The translations under genes and the position numbers were made by a program. 64,000 nt of DNA from Owenia fusiformis (Eukaryota; Annelida; Polychaeta; Sabellida; Oweniidae). The DNA is taken from NCBI GenBank assembly GCA_903813345.2, contig CAIIXF020000012.1, forward strand, positions 3,017,318 to 3,081,317, given 5' to 3'. Shown in pieces: positions 13,410 to 26,961 of the stretch. A model generated the notes under the pieces. The model saw only the letters and a list, made by a program, of their open reading frames with translations, did no database searches and was not told the DNA's origin. Position 1 is the stretch's first letter, and each line of letters opens with the position of its first letter.

Positions 13410-13770
13410 ATGAGCATTATCCCTGCTTCGGACAACTTTGATTTTTTACATAATATAGATTTGAATGTCTTCTTTTAAATAGTCATAATTTAATTTGGGT
13501 AATATTTCTAGATTTTTCGCAAAAAAATATTAGCGCAGTACACTGATGAACTTCTTTCCCCAAATCGAGACTTGTATTTTATTGAATCGGTCAAATTGAG
13601 CTTTATCCCTGCTTCAGACCAATTTGTTATTTTTACATCTTGTAGATTTAAATGTCCTCTTTTGAATATTCATAGTTTAATTTGGGTAATATTTCTATAT
13701 TTTTCATTAAGAAAAAATTATTAGCCCAGGAGACTGTTCTCCAAACCGAGAATCGTCCTTTGGAAGTTTT
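13410..13770. repeat. Tandem duplication, ~185 bp period, two copies
   Basis: The first copy starts near ATGAGCATTATCCCTGCTTC and the second near TGAGCTTTATCCCTGCTTCA. Both run through a shared TTTAATTTGGGTAATATTTCTA and an A-rich stretch to a CCAAA(T/C)CGAGA end. About 80% identical by eye. Confidence 0.75.
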
Positions 13771-15044
13771 ATTTTTTCAAGAGAAAATTTACAACTGAAT
13801 TGCCAAATGAATAGGCGCAGTGCATGGCAAAATATGTAAGGTCATCTAGTATTTTTTTGAACTGATACCCTTCTAAGATATGAGATCTATTAAGAAAGGC
13901 GCATCATCACTAACGTGCAAAAGCCAATGTTTTTGCTATAAATCGGGCAACAATGCTCTACACCTGTTATAAATAAGTATAAGGGACGTTTTCATCACAA
14001 CACTAATGACATTGCTCACCTTTTAAAGTAAGTTTTCATGCGTTATACAAAAAATGATCGAAATAAATTAATTTTCCATCCATTTTGTACGATCACCGGG
14101 CGTGTATGAGGCCAAAATATGATTACTGGTTAACATTTTTATTTATCAATACACGGTCTAACACATGCATTACAATCAATTTATCGTATTTGTAATGAAT
14201 AATTTTGTATTCTTTATTTTGTGTATCTTTAAATGACATCATTGTTAGTATGGTCATTATTTTCTGATGATAGTAAAGAAATATAATTAATCAATTTATT
14301 ATGATGCAAATGATTGAACATTATAGCTTTGGAACCAGAATGTAAACGTCAAAATCATTTGCGTATCAATTAGATACTATACTATTTCTCCGCTGTAATT
14401 TAATGCTTCACATCCTGGAATGTCTTTACTTGTGTAAAATAGCCTGGAGTGTCAAGGTGTATCGAAAAAATGCTTATCATTACAGCAGATCCTCCATTGA
14501 CAGAGATCACGATACATTTCTGAATGGGTTTTATATCAATTAGCTTCTCATTATCTGTTCATCTGATAATTCATATGGAATTTATTTCTTTGCACAAATA
14601 TATCATTTGATAATTATGATTTACATTTAGCAGACTCGTAGCTTTTAATCTGTGTAACATTATTGCAAATCGAATTCACTAGGCAGTATCAGGAGAATGT
14701 AACGTCAGTTACCTTACCTCAAAATGCCCGATTGTTAGTGTCAATTTTGATATTCTAGTTCTCATTAAATGACTATGTCATGGACATTTGGCCTTGAAAT
14801 TTTGACCATTCCAAACTTGTACTTTGTGTTCATCTAACGATACGGTAACGCGAATTAGCCTTGTACTTCTTTCTCAATAAGGTGATTCAACACTTCCCTT
14901 TTAAGTCTAACAACGTTACCATTTAACTCTAAATCAATTATCTTGTAATTATCGTACGTAGCATTTTAATGGCAGAGTGTTGATCACCCCCTTAAAACCA
15001 ACAACGTTCAGCTGATGATTAAATGATTCTCGCTTCTACCAAGA
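13771..15044. other. Intergenic, nothing recognised
   Basis: AT-rich sequence without a gene, clear repeat or palindrome. Confidence 0.4.
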
Positions 15045-15295
15045 AGTCATGGGCGGATCTGGCAACCAACAAGGGGGGGGGGGGCGGCAAAACTTCTGGT
15101 CTGAGAAAAAAAAATTGTGCCCAAAATGTTGAAATGTTGAGGCCCATTTTCTTCAAAATTTGGCCTAGAATTAAAAAATAAGGCCATAGAAGGCCCTTTT
15201 ACTACCAAAAAGGCCCACTTTTTGGGGCTTAAAGCCTTTTTTGGCTCATAATTTGTTATGGGCCCAAATAGGCTATAAACATTCACCAACTAGCT
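15045..15295. repeat. Low-complexity segment with G12 run and AGGCCC-rich tail
   Basis: A run of twelve G (15073-15084), an A9 run, then repeated AGGCCC/GGCCC motifs. It looks like the end of a degraded dispersed repeat rather than a gene. The G run may be a G-quadruplex-forming or polymerase-slippage site. Confidence 0.45.
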
Positions 15296-18200
15296 TCTAC
15301 CAAAACGTCTAGCACAAGTTTCAAATTACCCGCAACAATAACTGACAAACTCGTATGGATGTAGGACGAAATATTTCAAAATGAGTTTTATCTAAAAATG
15401 CCCGTAATAGATGAATATGATTTGATTCAATGGGACTAAAAATATCTAAATCGAAACTTACCGTCCACCATTTTGAAAAACAATATAACGGCCGTTATCT
15501 TGTGACACTGAGCAGTGAAATTGATAGTTGACTTAACTATATTCCTTGTGGCAGTAATATCCATGTGATTGCTAATACTAGAAAGTGGATACAACGAAAT
15601 ACTTGGAGATTGTTACATTCAAATAATACGTTTGCAAGCTGAGTAGAAAAGCGCATTACTTCCACAAGTTGTTTGTAATTAATACGTTATTAGTGCGTAA
15701 CCTTTGACGTTTCTTGCTTTGCGTCTTCCTAAGCAAATATTATAAGCTTAGATCAATAAAACATAATGTTTTATTTTGAAGTATTGCATTTTATGTAAAA
15801 GTATTTTTTAATTACATTCAATATTAGGCTACGATAAAATAATATTCAGCATATAATGGTATAAATGATTATACTTTTTGGCATATGACATAAGAAAGAC
15901 GCATCCTGGTGTGCCTTGTTTTGATTATTTGTTGTTATGCGAATGATGAAATGATATTCAATATATACGACAATGCAGAAATCGTAATTAAAAACCATAC
16001 ATACGTTCTTACTCCCTTTTAGCTTTACTTTGCCGTCTCATTCTTTTTATGCATCTTGTATTTCACGGTTGATAATAATGATGATCTTTCAGACGTGTGT
16101 TGCCGCTTACATATTGTTCTGTAATAGTTATAAATATATACTCCGAGTTGAAATAGTATATGTGACACCGTAATAATGTTACGTATTGAAAGGCGAAATT
16201 ACATCCTTGATCAAATTGTTAAAAGTGTCAAGATCATAAGACGTGTGCTAAAAATATGTAAAAGCGTTGATTGGCGAAGCCTTATCTTCTTAAGGTATCA
16301 TTTTACTTATAATCATGCTACGAAATTACCTTATTGTCCGGTAAATCCACTGCCTTCATCTCTTCGAGAGCGGAAATAATAATCTAGATCCTATTTGAAA
16401 ACTCTTTTTATATCCAAGGAGTTTTAAAACAAAGCATCCAACGACATGGTTCACCTCGCTGTAACCCGGCCTGTAACAGAGGTGTGAAGGGCATATAATT
16501 ATGATAAAACAATAAAGGGAATACGGTTTATGTTGTGTACAAAACAAAGTATAATCCAAACGTATGAAAATAAAACTGAGAGGATCAGACTTAAGAAAAA
16601 TAAACTTAATGGAAGAAATAACAAAATAATCACGGTTGAATAAGACATTGTTAACTTGCGATACAATAAGGCAAGAGTTCCATCTCCACGTGTTAACAAC
16701 AACAGACAATAATCTTGAATATGAATGTCCCCCTTCAGGGCCACCTGTAGTTATTTTCTATGTTAAAAATCCAATTGTTAAATAAGTCATGATTATGAAC
16801 GTATCCACCTTGCTATCAAAGTACAGTATTCACCATCTTAGGATCAGATCCATCCAGTTGCCCCCAATTTATTGCTTGTTCAAGCGTGTTTGTTTATGTC
16901 TCCATCATTTAAACCTCAAGACTGATGGAAAACGCATAACGTAAAGCGAATCAAACGTCTGTTTACCGGTACACTCCAGGAAGATAGATAAGTACGCTCC
17001 GATCATGCCGAGACATTAATATTGAACCGAAAAAATAAACTCACATAGAAAACAGCATTTTAAGTTAAGAGATCTATAGTGGTGCATGTACATTTTTTGA
17101 CAAAGTAACAAATAACTCTTGATTTAAAAGATGGCGACACTTCTAAAAAATGAAAGAAGCATGTGTTACAAACAACTTCGCTATCTCTCATTGACTGGTA
17201 AAAACTTGATATATAAAAACTTGACAGATCAAAAATATTTTAAATAAGTTATTTTAAGTTATTTGTGGCCTATTTGAGCTGTTTTTTAAGTTTAACGGAA
17301 GATAAAGTACTTGTCAATCCATTGGAACTATGTTCAGAGGTATGTCCTTATTTTGCCCAGAAAATGTTAAAAATACGCATATTGAAGCTTTAATTAAGCA
17401 ATACTATACTATACCTTGTTTTAAATTATAGGCCGGATGCAAAATACTAAGAAAATATTCTAAAAACGATTCAAGCGGACGATGTTATTATTGACCTTGT
17501 AAATTAAGCAATATCATACTTTGAAAACAATATTTTTGGTAGATATCTTTTGGAAAAATAATATATTGAGTAGGCTTTTCGTTAGAGACACGCACATGTC
17601 CATGTGATTCCGACTGCTCTTCTATCTTATATATGTACGTGTACGTGACGATTTTCTCCATCAACTTTTTCATCAATTTTCGACCTCTTGTTATTGAGGA
17701 AAAGGGGAAATTAAGTCAAAGTACACACTACAAGCTTCATTATCAGTTTTTTTCGTGCAGGATTTGAAAATAAAGAAACAAACATAGAGGGGCTTTAAAA
17801 CGTAAGCCTGTGATGAAAAAGGTTGCCAAACGTATTGAGGGGAGAGTACACACAAGCACTTTAAAAGTATAGTTCAAATAAAATATGTTTCAGGGACACT
17901 CAAATCACGAGCCATCTAATTAAACCGGCAGGTCTAGGGAGTCATCAATATATTACGGTGATTACGTCATTGTACGCAGTTACAAGAAGTAACATAACTT
18001 CTTAGGGAAACAAAATGTCAAATCGAACTTCCTGCAAGGAAAACTCCGTAAGCAACCTTTTAATTTAGCACTTAGCAAATAACACACCCGGCGATATTTT
18101 ACACGATTTAATGTCAATTTTTCCAGCGTGGCCCTCATAATTGACAACTTCGATAATTTAAGTATACTGCATTATCTTGACATGAAACACTAAATAAATT

Positions 18201-19236
18201 GAAATACATTGAGCGAAGGCCCTTATGAATTAAATGACTGTTTAGCAGTCCCTACTTCATCATGAAAAACCTGGGTGAAATATGACTTGTCTCCCCTTAT
18301 CAGCATTTTAACTGAAATATGATTTAACATGGCCTAACTAGTCCCACACACCTTTAGGGTTTTGAGATTTCAAGAATTTTTTGTTATAGGGAAAAGCAAG
18401 ATGTTGACACTGACAAATCTTATACCTTAAATAATTAAAGTTAAGCTTTTCATTGGTGCAGTAAGTTAAATTGGTGATTTATTATTGAAAAGTATGATTT
18501 GGTCACCAACTTGGTTATCTATAAAGTTTGCTTTATCCTTTAGAGCTTTGATACACCAGTGTCAACACGTTCATCCTCAAAGAGTTTCCATATGGCATTA
18601 CTCCAAACTGATATCATCTCAAGTTCAAAGTCTCTTCTGTGAGTAACATCCGTCAAAGGAATATTAGTCTCGGGCCTTTCATCTATGTTCTTTTGTACTT
18701 CATTCATGACTACTATATCCTCATTTAGCTCCCAATGAATACAAATGGGGTCTAAGTTTGCAACCGGGAGTTCTTCCTAGACATTGATAACATGAGCAGT
18801 GCTATTTATTACTATGTGAGGCGTCACAAATCTCACATTTAATAGTCTAAATATGAGAATGAAATGTAGAAATTTGATTTGGACGGATGGACAGACGGGT
18901 GGATTTTGCCAACCTTTGAAAGGTAACCCTTTAGAACAACCATTCCAGGTTGTCTGTAACGCATACCTTTAATCGAGGTCTTATAGCCAATCTAATTTCA
19001 ACCATAAGACATCATGTTCCATGTCAATTAACTTATATTTAGTTTCAGCAATAGATTGTATATTAAAGGTTATCTTACATCTCCGCCTTTTTATATCTGT
19101 TGTTAATACGTGTATGTCTGTCACTACAAGGGCCTATGGAATGACAACTTATGACAGTACCACAGCTAGATAGCAATCCATTCAAATAAAAGTCAGTCCA
19201 TATATGTTTTGACATGCGCAATGCTTTCTTTATTCA
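15296..19236. other. Intergenic, nothing recognised
   Basis: AT-rich. The 117-codon frame at 16356-16709 has hydrophobic, low-complexity content with no splice sites or domain and is likely chance. Confidence 0.4.
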
Positions 19237-19515
19237 AGGAGGATTGGCAGCCATAATTCAAACTCGGTACCCCGTATAGTTGCTTGCAGGGGAACAATTT
19301 AGTAAAGATATTTCTATAACGTTCTTTTTGGACCAAGTATTTCGTTGAACGATGGTCATTACGAATATTTTGGTAGTTTTCAAGCTTCCTCAGCAGTTCT
19401 AGTCTTCAGGATATGAATAATATTATATCAAATTTGTGTTCGCCGGGCAACGGAGTATCGAGTTTGAATTCAGTGATATTTTCATTTTAAATATGGCAGT
19501 CATTCCGATCTCTGA
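19237..19515. mobile_element. Second, degraded copy of the AAGGAGGATTGGCAG MITE family
   Basis: Begins AAGGAGGATTGGCAGCCATA, then TTCAAACTCG; the right side carries the inverse (CGAGTTTGAATTC, then ATGGCAGTCATTCCGATC) with gaps. Ends and spacing parallel the copy at 2856-3130. Confidence 0.5.
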
Positions 19516-19574
19516 CAACTCTTACAAACAAGGCACATGGTGAACAATATCGTACCTTAAACATAGCAGTGTGA

Positions 19575-19965
19575 AATCGCGATGACAAGATTTATCTAAA
19601 AACTTCCAAGATGGCTGCCAGAATCCAAAATGGCAACTGAAAAGTTAACTAGCTCTAGAACTTCTTACAATGTAACATGTTTGAAAATTCGAAATGAATC
19701 CGTCAAGTGGTTTTCCTGGAATCGCGATGACAAGATTTATCTAAAAACTTCCAAGATGGCCACCAGAATATAAGGTGGCCGCTAAAAAGTTAATCAGCTC
19801 TATTACATCTTTCCATGTAACATGAGTGAAAATTTGAAGTGAATCAGTTAGGTCGTTTTCCTGGAATCACGATGACAAGAAGTATCTAAAAACTTCCAAG
19901 ATGGCCGCCAGAATGCAAATCTGTTAAGTGGTTCTCCTGGAATCGCGATGACAAGAAACTGAGAC
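19575..19965. repeat. Tandem repeat, ~145 bp period, two full and two partial copies
   Basis: Units begin AATCGCGATGACAAGATTTA and continue with AAAAACTTCCAAGATGGC. They start near 19575, 19720, 19865 and 19941; the last spacing is shortened to ~77 bp and the fourth unit is truncated. Confidence 0.85.
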
Positions 19966-20765
19966 GCCTTCCGCCCGCCGCCAGTCAAGCTGACGACAAT
20001 ATCGTACCTTTTTAAGTACGATCAAAATCTGGGCAGGGTACTTTTACCTTCTGTGAAATAATTAGAATTGCAAAGCAAATGATTTGAATTTTGGAATTCG
20101 TTCGAGAGTTAGTATAATGCTCGCCTACCGTCTTCATCATTAGACTAGTGATCATCAGACATCACGCATGCTCAGAAAAAATCATGAACAAATCAAATTT
20201 ATGAATTACTTTCGCGCATGCGCCTTTTCACGGTCCACTTTCCGCTCCGTATGATATGGTCCGTTCGTGTGCATAAGATCCGATCATACCGCCTTGATAG
20301 GTAGGAAATTCGGAGGTAAGTTTCATTATCAGAGTATTCTTTGATTTTATATTTAATCTGCGCGATTCAAATTGATAAATACATATGAATATTTAACTGA
20401 GAAAAGTTGTCTTAAGTATTTGCATGTTCAAAAACATTGGATTTGTAAGTGGTGACGACATACTGGTACATGCGGAGAGAGTGAGTTTCTGCTTCTTTAT
20501 CGTCATTTTCGTGTCAAATGTACCATATAGTGGTATATCATGTAAATCAAATGAAGCCTTTGTATTATATTGATTGATACAAATCACGAATTTAGAATGG
20601 ATCCGACCAACGCACGCTTCTCTTCCGATCCTACCGTGTCTCATTTCTGACCCTACCGTGTTTTGAGCTCAATATTGTCGTGTTTTGAACCTATAAATAC
20701 CATGAACATATTTTAAAGTTACCATGCTAATTTCCACGGGGCTATGCATATGGAAGTTAACATAT
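19966..20765. other. Intergenic between tandem repeat and long direct repeat
   Basis: Moderately GC-richer stretch (20100-20350) with CGCATGCGCC-like words but no gene, start site or exon that I can support. Confidence 0.35.
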
Positions 20766-21112
20766 ATATTACACAAGAGTCAGTGTATTAAAGCCCAATA
20801 GTTGTATATGTTATTGATATATTAGATACAGAATGAAACGGATGAGCTGGTACCAGATTCAAGTTTTCAAGAACTTATTTAGACGAAAATAAAAATGAAC
20901 TACCATCGACATCCACACCCCAAAAGCCCACTTATTCTCATGAATTATCCAGTCGTCCAAACAGAGCAGTTCATGTTGAAACGGATTGCATAATACAAAT
21001 GTGCCTTGTGCAAGTCTTTTGAAACAAAGTATAAGAGGTACCTTAGCTTAAAGAGACATCTTAAAAGACGATTAGCACACCCGGGTGTGACTGTAAACCT
21101 GTTTACTTAAGG

Positions 21113-21351
21113 AATAAATAATGATAGGCCATTCAATATGGTGAAATTCAGCACTCGTTGGACAGAATGTAAGTACAAACGCACTCACCTTCGGTTCGTG
21201 CTTTGTACAACATTCTGTCCAACTCGTGCTGAATTTCACCATATTGAATGGCATATCATTATTTATTCCTTAATTAGAGAACGTTCTATATTGGCTATGC
21301 TGCATTCTGATTGGTTGAGAAATTCGAATAGAGCACGGTCATGTTTGAATG
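21113..21351. mobile_element. ~240 bp foldback insertion in copy 1 of the long repeat
   Basis: Left arm AAGGAATAAATAATGAT, then CATTCAATATGGTGAAATTC; the right arm is its inverse up to 21274, with arms of ~65 bp. The matching place in copy 2 (near 24246) reads straight through from GTTTACTGTCGTATAAA, so this is an insertion. Exact ends and target duplication are not certain. Confidence 0.6.
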
Positions 21352-21964
21352 TCGTATAAACTATAAATGTAGTTTCGCACTGGTGTCAACGGAAACAAAC
21401 AGTGAACCCTGCTTTCTTGAACCCGGGTTTCCAGGATTCGCTTCGCATGGCTATAAATTATGAATGTAGTTTCGCACAGGTGTCAACGGAAACAAACCCG
21501 GGTGTGACTGTAAACCTGTTCACCGTCGTATAAACTATAAATGTAGTTTCGCACTAGTGTCAACGGAAACAAACAGTGAATCCTGCTTTCTTGAACCCGG
21601 GTTTCCAGGATTCGCCTCGCATGCCTTTAACTCTTTCTCGAGAAATCTGCCGATCAATAAAAACTCACTTCAAAAAATCAAAAGCAAGCTGACGATGATT
21701 AGACCATTCAAAATCTTTAAGAATTCAAGATTCGTCCACAATCTTTAAGTTGTAATAGATGCTTAGAATCGAAGAATCCTCGTTTCTCAGTTAAATTAAT
21801 CAAGCTCATTTGGTGTTTTCCCCATTCGATCGTTTCAAGGCGTCTTATGAGTCTCCCTAGAATGACGGAAATGTGAGTGTAATATTAATCGATGTACTAA
21901 AACCGAAGATGCCCTCTTGAAACTTTCACAGAATTACAGAATTTTAATTAATAAATATAGGAGG

Positions 21965-22112
21965 GATTGAATATGGGTTTTATTCCGAGGGACAATATGA
22001 TACTGACCAAAGGGTAATATGATATTGGCCGAGGAAGCGCCCAAGGTCAATATCATATTTTCCGAGGAATAAAACCCATATTCAATCCCGACCAGAAATA
22101 ACCTATTTATTC
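21965..22112. repeat. Inverted repeat (hairpin) of ~148 bp, copy 1
   Basis: GGATTGAATATGGGTTTTAT at the left and its inverse at the right, with further pairing through CCGAGG and AATATGATA/TATCATATT. A matching hairpin sits in copy 2 at about 24761-24891, so it is part of the duplicated segment. Confidence 0.7.
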
Positions 22113-23887
22113 CATAATAGATTCCTCTAAAATGTTACAGTAAGACAATGCAAATAACCGGGAAAAAATAAACGGGAAACCAAAAATAGGTTAATATGCT
22201 TCACTACGATTTTTTCCCGGGGACAATCCGATATTTTTCTTGGTCAATGCATTCCCTCGGGAAATATTGATATCATCCTTGTGATATTCCCTCCTGGTGA
22301 ATAACTACTTTTCGTCATAGCATATCTAAACAGAGCTAGTAAAACAAGCAAAAGTCTAACAATGTCAAAGACACAATAGGGGTCAAATAAATACAATCAT
22401 GTAATTTGATACATTTTACATGATAGTCTTTATTCGATAATATACAAAATCTGACCGACACGTACATAACGACCTTGAATTTGTACCATGGTCAAGAGCA
22501 ATGTCTACCCAAAGTTTTCTGTTGAATGAGAGAAAAAAGGATTAAATCTTGGAAATATTTGCGTTACAAACTATCCCATTCCAAAGCACATTGAGAATTT
22601 AAGGGCAAGAAAACTTAATACTAAAAAATATAAAGGTGAAGAATGAAGATTATTTAAAAGGAATATTTGAAAATTTCTTCCTTGAAAATTTTTTTGTTGT
22701 TGATAAAAACGATTTTTTAAAAAATGAAAAAATGAAAAAAATTGAAAAATGATATTTTGGAAAAAATGAAACGTTTTTGAATTTAGCCGGGATGATATCA
22801 ATATCATCCCTGGTATCATCCCTTTAATCCTGATGTCATCCCTGTCCCAAATATGTGATTTATCTCTTGCTATTATATACTTGATATTGCTCTGAACATG
22901 GTATAAAGATAAATGCATCATTCATATCACACTTTATTCAGACATTATCAGATACAATTTTATGTATAATTCAAATGAGAATAACAAAACCAGCTACTGG
23001 AACGAGATGACATTATGTGGAACATTGTGAATTTAAAATACAACATCTAGATAAAGCTTAATATGCCTTCAATAGCCATTCGTTATAGCAGTTAACAACG
23101 TTCGTTAATTTGATGAATCACCGTGACAGGTATTATTTATTGATATAAAAAATTCATTGTGCTATCATCAATTTACTTCTCGTTGTCCAGTTCTTGCTGA
23201 TGCTCAGATCATTTATTCATTATATTTACATTCCCCTTCATAAGTTTGCCAACAAGGAATCTTCATTGGATAGTGCAGGGTGTCCAGAAAGTAAAGATAC
23301 AAATACTCTGATTTTAAGAGATTTAGGTTGTAAATGAAATTGCTACAGATTGGAGAAGAACATTATAACAATGTGTTTACCAATTTTCATCACGTATAGT
23401 CTAAACCGGTTAAAGTTACGGTTGTCATGGTTACGTAGGTATGCGGAGCAGTTCCAAAACATCGCTAAAATCTGATCAATCAATTCCCTATCAATGTTTT
23501 GTTTTCCTCAATATTGTTGCTCTAGTGTTCTCTTATGTCATTGATACATGTCAGAACTATGTAATATCATCAATAAAATCATACAAATAGTATTCAAGTG
23601 CTTAGAAAAAAGTCCCTGGATTAATAAGGAACGCCAATATTGCACCCCTACAATGTCCCAATTCACAAAGCAAAGCCAAAAAATCTCACAATGGAGTGTA
23701 TTGACACTAAACCTTTTTGTACAATGCCCTGCAGCATTTACCTGAAAAAGCCCGTTCTTATGAAGCTTATGAATAAACTTACCGCCCTTTCGACCTTCCA
23801 CTGAGTGGCCATTTTGTGTCTTTGCCGCGTTGCAGCCTCGTTTTGAACAGATATGCTTGACTGCGCCGCGTTACCTCTGACCACGGT

Positions 23888-26313
23888 GATATTACACTAG
23901 AGTCAGTTTATTAAAGGCCAATAGCTGTATATGTTATTGATATATTATGGTTGTTTATCTTTTCTAGATGTCATTAATAGTGCCTATACAGAATGAAACG
24001 GATGAGCTGGTACCAGATTCAAGCTTTCAAGAACTTATTTAGACGAAAATAAAAATGAAATACCATCGACATCCACACCCCAAAGCCCACTTATTCTCAT
24101 GAATTATCCAGTCGTCCAAACAGAGCAGTCCATGTTGAAACGGATTGCATAATACAAATGTGCCTTGTGCGAGTCTTTTGACACAAAGTATAAGAGACAT
24201 CTTAAAAGACGATTAGCACACCTGGGGTGTGACTGTAAACCTGTTTACTGTCGTATAAATTATGAATGTGGTGTCAACTGAAACAAACCATGGTGTGACT
24301 GTAAACCTGTTCAATTCACCGTCGTATAATCTATGTAGTTTCGCACGGGTGTCAACGGAAACAAACAGTGAACCCTGCTTTCTTGAACCCGGGTTTCCAG
24401 GATTCGCCTCGCATGCCTTCAACTCTTTCTTTAGAAATCTGCCGATCAATAAAAACTCACTTCAAAAAATCAAAAGCAAGCTGACGGCGTATTAGACCAT
24501 TCAAAATCTTTAAGAATTCAAGATTCGTCCACAATCTTTAAGTTGTAATAGATGCTTAGAATCGAAGAATCTTCGTTTCTCAGTTAAATTAATCAAGCTC
24601 ATTTGGTGTTTTCCCCATTCGATCGTTTCAAGGCGTCTTATGAGTTTCCCTAGAATGACGGAAATGTGAGTGTAATATTAATCGATGTACTAAAACCGAA
24701 GATGCCCTCTTGAAACTTTCACAGAATTTCAATTAATAAATATAGGTTATTTACTGGGAGGGATTGAATATGGGTTTTATTCCGAGGGACAATATGATAT
24801 TGACCAAAGGGTAATATGATATTGACCGAGGAAGCGCCCAAGGTCAATATCATATTTTCCGAGGAATAAAACCCATGTTCAATCCCGACCAGAAATAATT
24901 CCTATTTATTCCATAATAGATCCCTCTAAAATGTTACAGTTAGACAAGGCAAATAACCGGGAAAAATAACCGGGAAACCAAAAATAGGTTAATATGCTCC
25001 AATACGATTTTTCCCGGGGACAATACGATATTTTTCTTGATCAATGCATTCCCTCGGGAAATATTGATATCATCCTTGTGATATTCCCTCCTGGTGAATA
25101 ACTACTTTTCAAGCAAAAGTCTAACAATGTCAAAGACACAATAGAAGTCAAATAAATACAATCATGTTAGTTGATACATTTTTCATGATAGTCTTTATTT
25201 GATAATGTACAAAACCTGACCGACACGTACATAACGACCTTGAATTTGTACCATGGTCAAGAGCAATGTCTACCCAAAATCTTCTGTTGAATGAGAGAAA
25301 AAAGGATTAAATCTTGGAAATATTTGCGTTACAAACTATCCCATTCCAAAGCACATTGAGAATTTAAGGGCAAGAAAACTTAATACTGAAAAATATAAAG
25401 GTGAAGAATGAAGATTATTTAAAAGGAATATTTGAAAATTTCTTTTTTGAAATTTTTTTCTGAACATGGTATAAAGATAAATGCATCATTCATATCACAC
25501 TTTATTCAGACATTGTCATATACAATTTTATGTTAAATTCAAATGAGAATAACAAGACCAGACACTGGAACGAGGTGACATTTTGTGGAACATTGTGAAT
25601 TCAAAATACAACATCTAGATAAAGCTTAATATGCCTTCAATAGTCATTCGTTATAGCAGTTAACAACGTTCCTTAAAGGGGCAATAAGGACTGTAGTGAA
25701 AATAGGATTTTTTTTCATTTTTTCTGAGCTATCAAGGCAACATTTGGTTAAACATCTTCTTTGACATACCTTTTTTCTTAAAATGTCTGCATAAATTATC
25801 AATTTCAGCATTAAGAAGTGTAAATTCAGTTCAAAGCTTCAAAAAGGGGACTTCCACTTTTATATTTTTAAGATCCACCATGTTTCAAGAGGAATTACAG
25901 CTAAAATAATGTTTATCTAGGGGGTTTCTTTGTAGATAATAAAAATATATGTTAGTCTTGATGAAATATCCAAACTTAGATATATTTTGACACTGATCCA
26001 TGATCGTTGAATGACCCCTCTGCACTAATTATTGCACCTTTAATTTGATGAATCACTGTGACAGCATTATTTATTAGCATAAAAATTCATTGTGCTATCA
26101 TCAAGTCACTTTTTAGTGTCCAGTTCTTGCTGATGCCAAGAACATTTATTCATTCGATTTACACTCCCCTTCATAAGTTTGCCAACAAGGAATCTTCATT
26201 GGATAGTGCAGGGTGTCCAGAAAGTAAAGATACAAATACTCTGATTTTAAGAGATTTAGGTTGTTTTAAATGAAATTGCTATAGATTGTGGAAGAACATT
26301 ACAATGTGTCTAC
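23888..26313. repeat. Long direct repeat, copy 2 (~2.4 kb)
   Basis: Pairs with 20766-23384. It lacks the 21113-21351 insertion and blocks of ~31 bp and ~190 bp present in copy 1, and carries the 363 bp TTAA-flanked element at 25677-26039 that copy 1 lacks. About 500 bp of unrelated sequence separates the copies. Confidence 0.85.
25677..26039. mobile_element. 363 bp piggyBac-type MITE with TTAA target duplication
   Basis: TTAA (25673-25676 and 26040-26043) flanks inverted ends AGGGGCAATAA and AGGTGCAATAA (inverse). The paralogous position in copy 1 of the long repeat (23105-23108) has one TTAA and no insert, an exact empty site. TTAA duplication with precise ends is typical of piggyBac-like elements. 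No coding sequence. Confidence 0.88.
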
Positions 26314-26593
26314 CAACTGGAAGCAAAATTTGTTTAAAGTTCAGCATTCAAATGAGACTCAACTTCAAGCCAATGTTATCAGCAATCTGAAAGATGGACA
26401 GAAGAGGGTTTGTCCGGTCTTTGAATCTCTGGTCAATATGCACCATGAACAAATAAATAATGCGAGAAAAACATAATACTGGGTAAGAGTAGTAATGATA
26501 AAATGATAAAATACCTTTACATTACTAATCCTTATGCTGACGTGGGGCAAAATTTGATGTTTTATAGGAACAGATTGTGGACACCCTATATAT
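26206..26593. mobile_element. Possible MITE with CAGGGTGTCC / GGACACCCTA ends
   Basis: CAGGGTGTCCA near 26207 is mirrored by TGGACACCCTATA near 26581-26593, about 390 bp apart, which would suit a TA-target element. The left flank lacks a clean TA. In copy 1 of the long repeat the homologous element is cut short after ~23384. Confidence 0.45.
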
Positions 26594-26961
26594 CAAAGCC
26601 TGGCAATGTCTGAAACTTACCTTTAAAAAAAGAACCTTAATTTTGTTCCTTAATTGCCATAGTTTCAGAAATGTATGACAAACAAAATAGAGTTTATATA
26701 GCTGAATAAACAAATGGGAACTAGCGCTGTCATCTTTTAATCAGGTTTTTATTTCGTCTGATTGACTTATGTGTTAATTCGGGGATAGTGATTACATTTT
26801 ATGATTAATCAATTATTTTGGTTTAATCTCTCTAAAACTTGAATGATATTCCATATTATGACCCTGTTAATGTAAAGTAGCCCAAACACAATTGTTCAAG
26901 AGTCACATTTTCTTCAATAACCTTTTTTTAATTTTCAGTATTATCAAAAACCGATTACATA

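Larger units (their letters stand above)
20766..23384. repeat. Long direct repeat, copy 1 (~2.6 kb)
   Basis: Near-identical to 23888-26313 over most of its length, starting at ACA(A/C)(T/A)AGAGTCAGT-like sequence and ending shortly after TGCAGGGTGTCCAGAAAGTA. It holds an extra ~240 bp foldback insertion (21113-21351) and two internal blocks that are deleted in copy 2. It also contains a local duplication of a segment with GTTTCGCAC, then GTGTCAACGGAAACAAAC. No gene is recognised; probably an old transposon or segmental duplication. Confidence 0.85.

Noticed and set aside
16356-16709. 117-codon frame on minus
   Set aside because: No domain, no splice or promoter context, composition like surrounding AT-rich DNA.
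22571-22921. 116-codon frame on minus in the long direct repeat
   Set aside because: Phe- and Lys-rich low-complexity sequence, and most of it is deleted in copy 2; not a gene.
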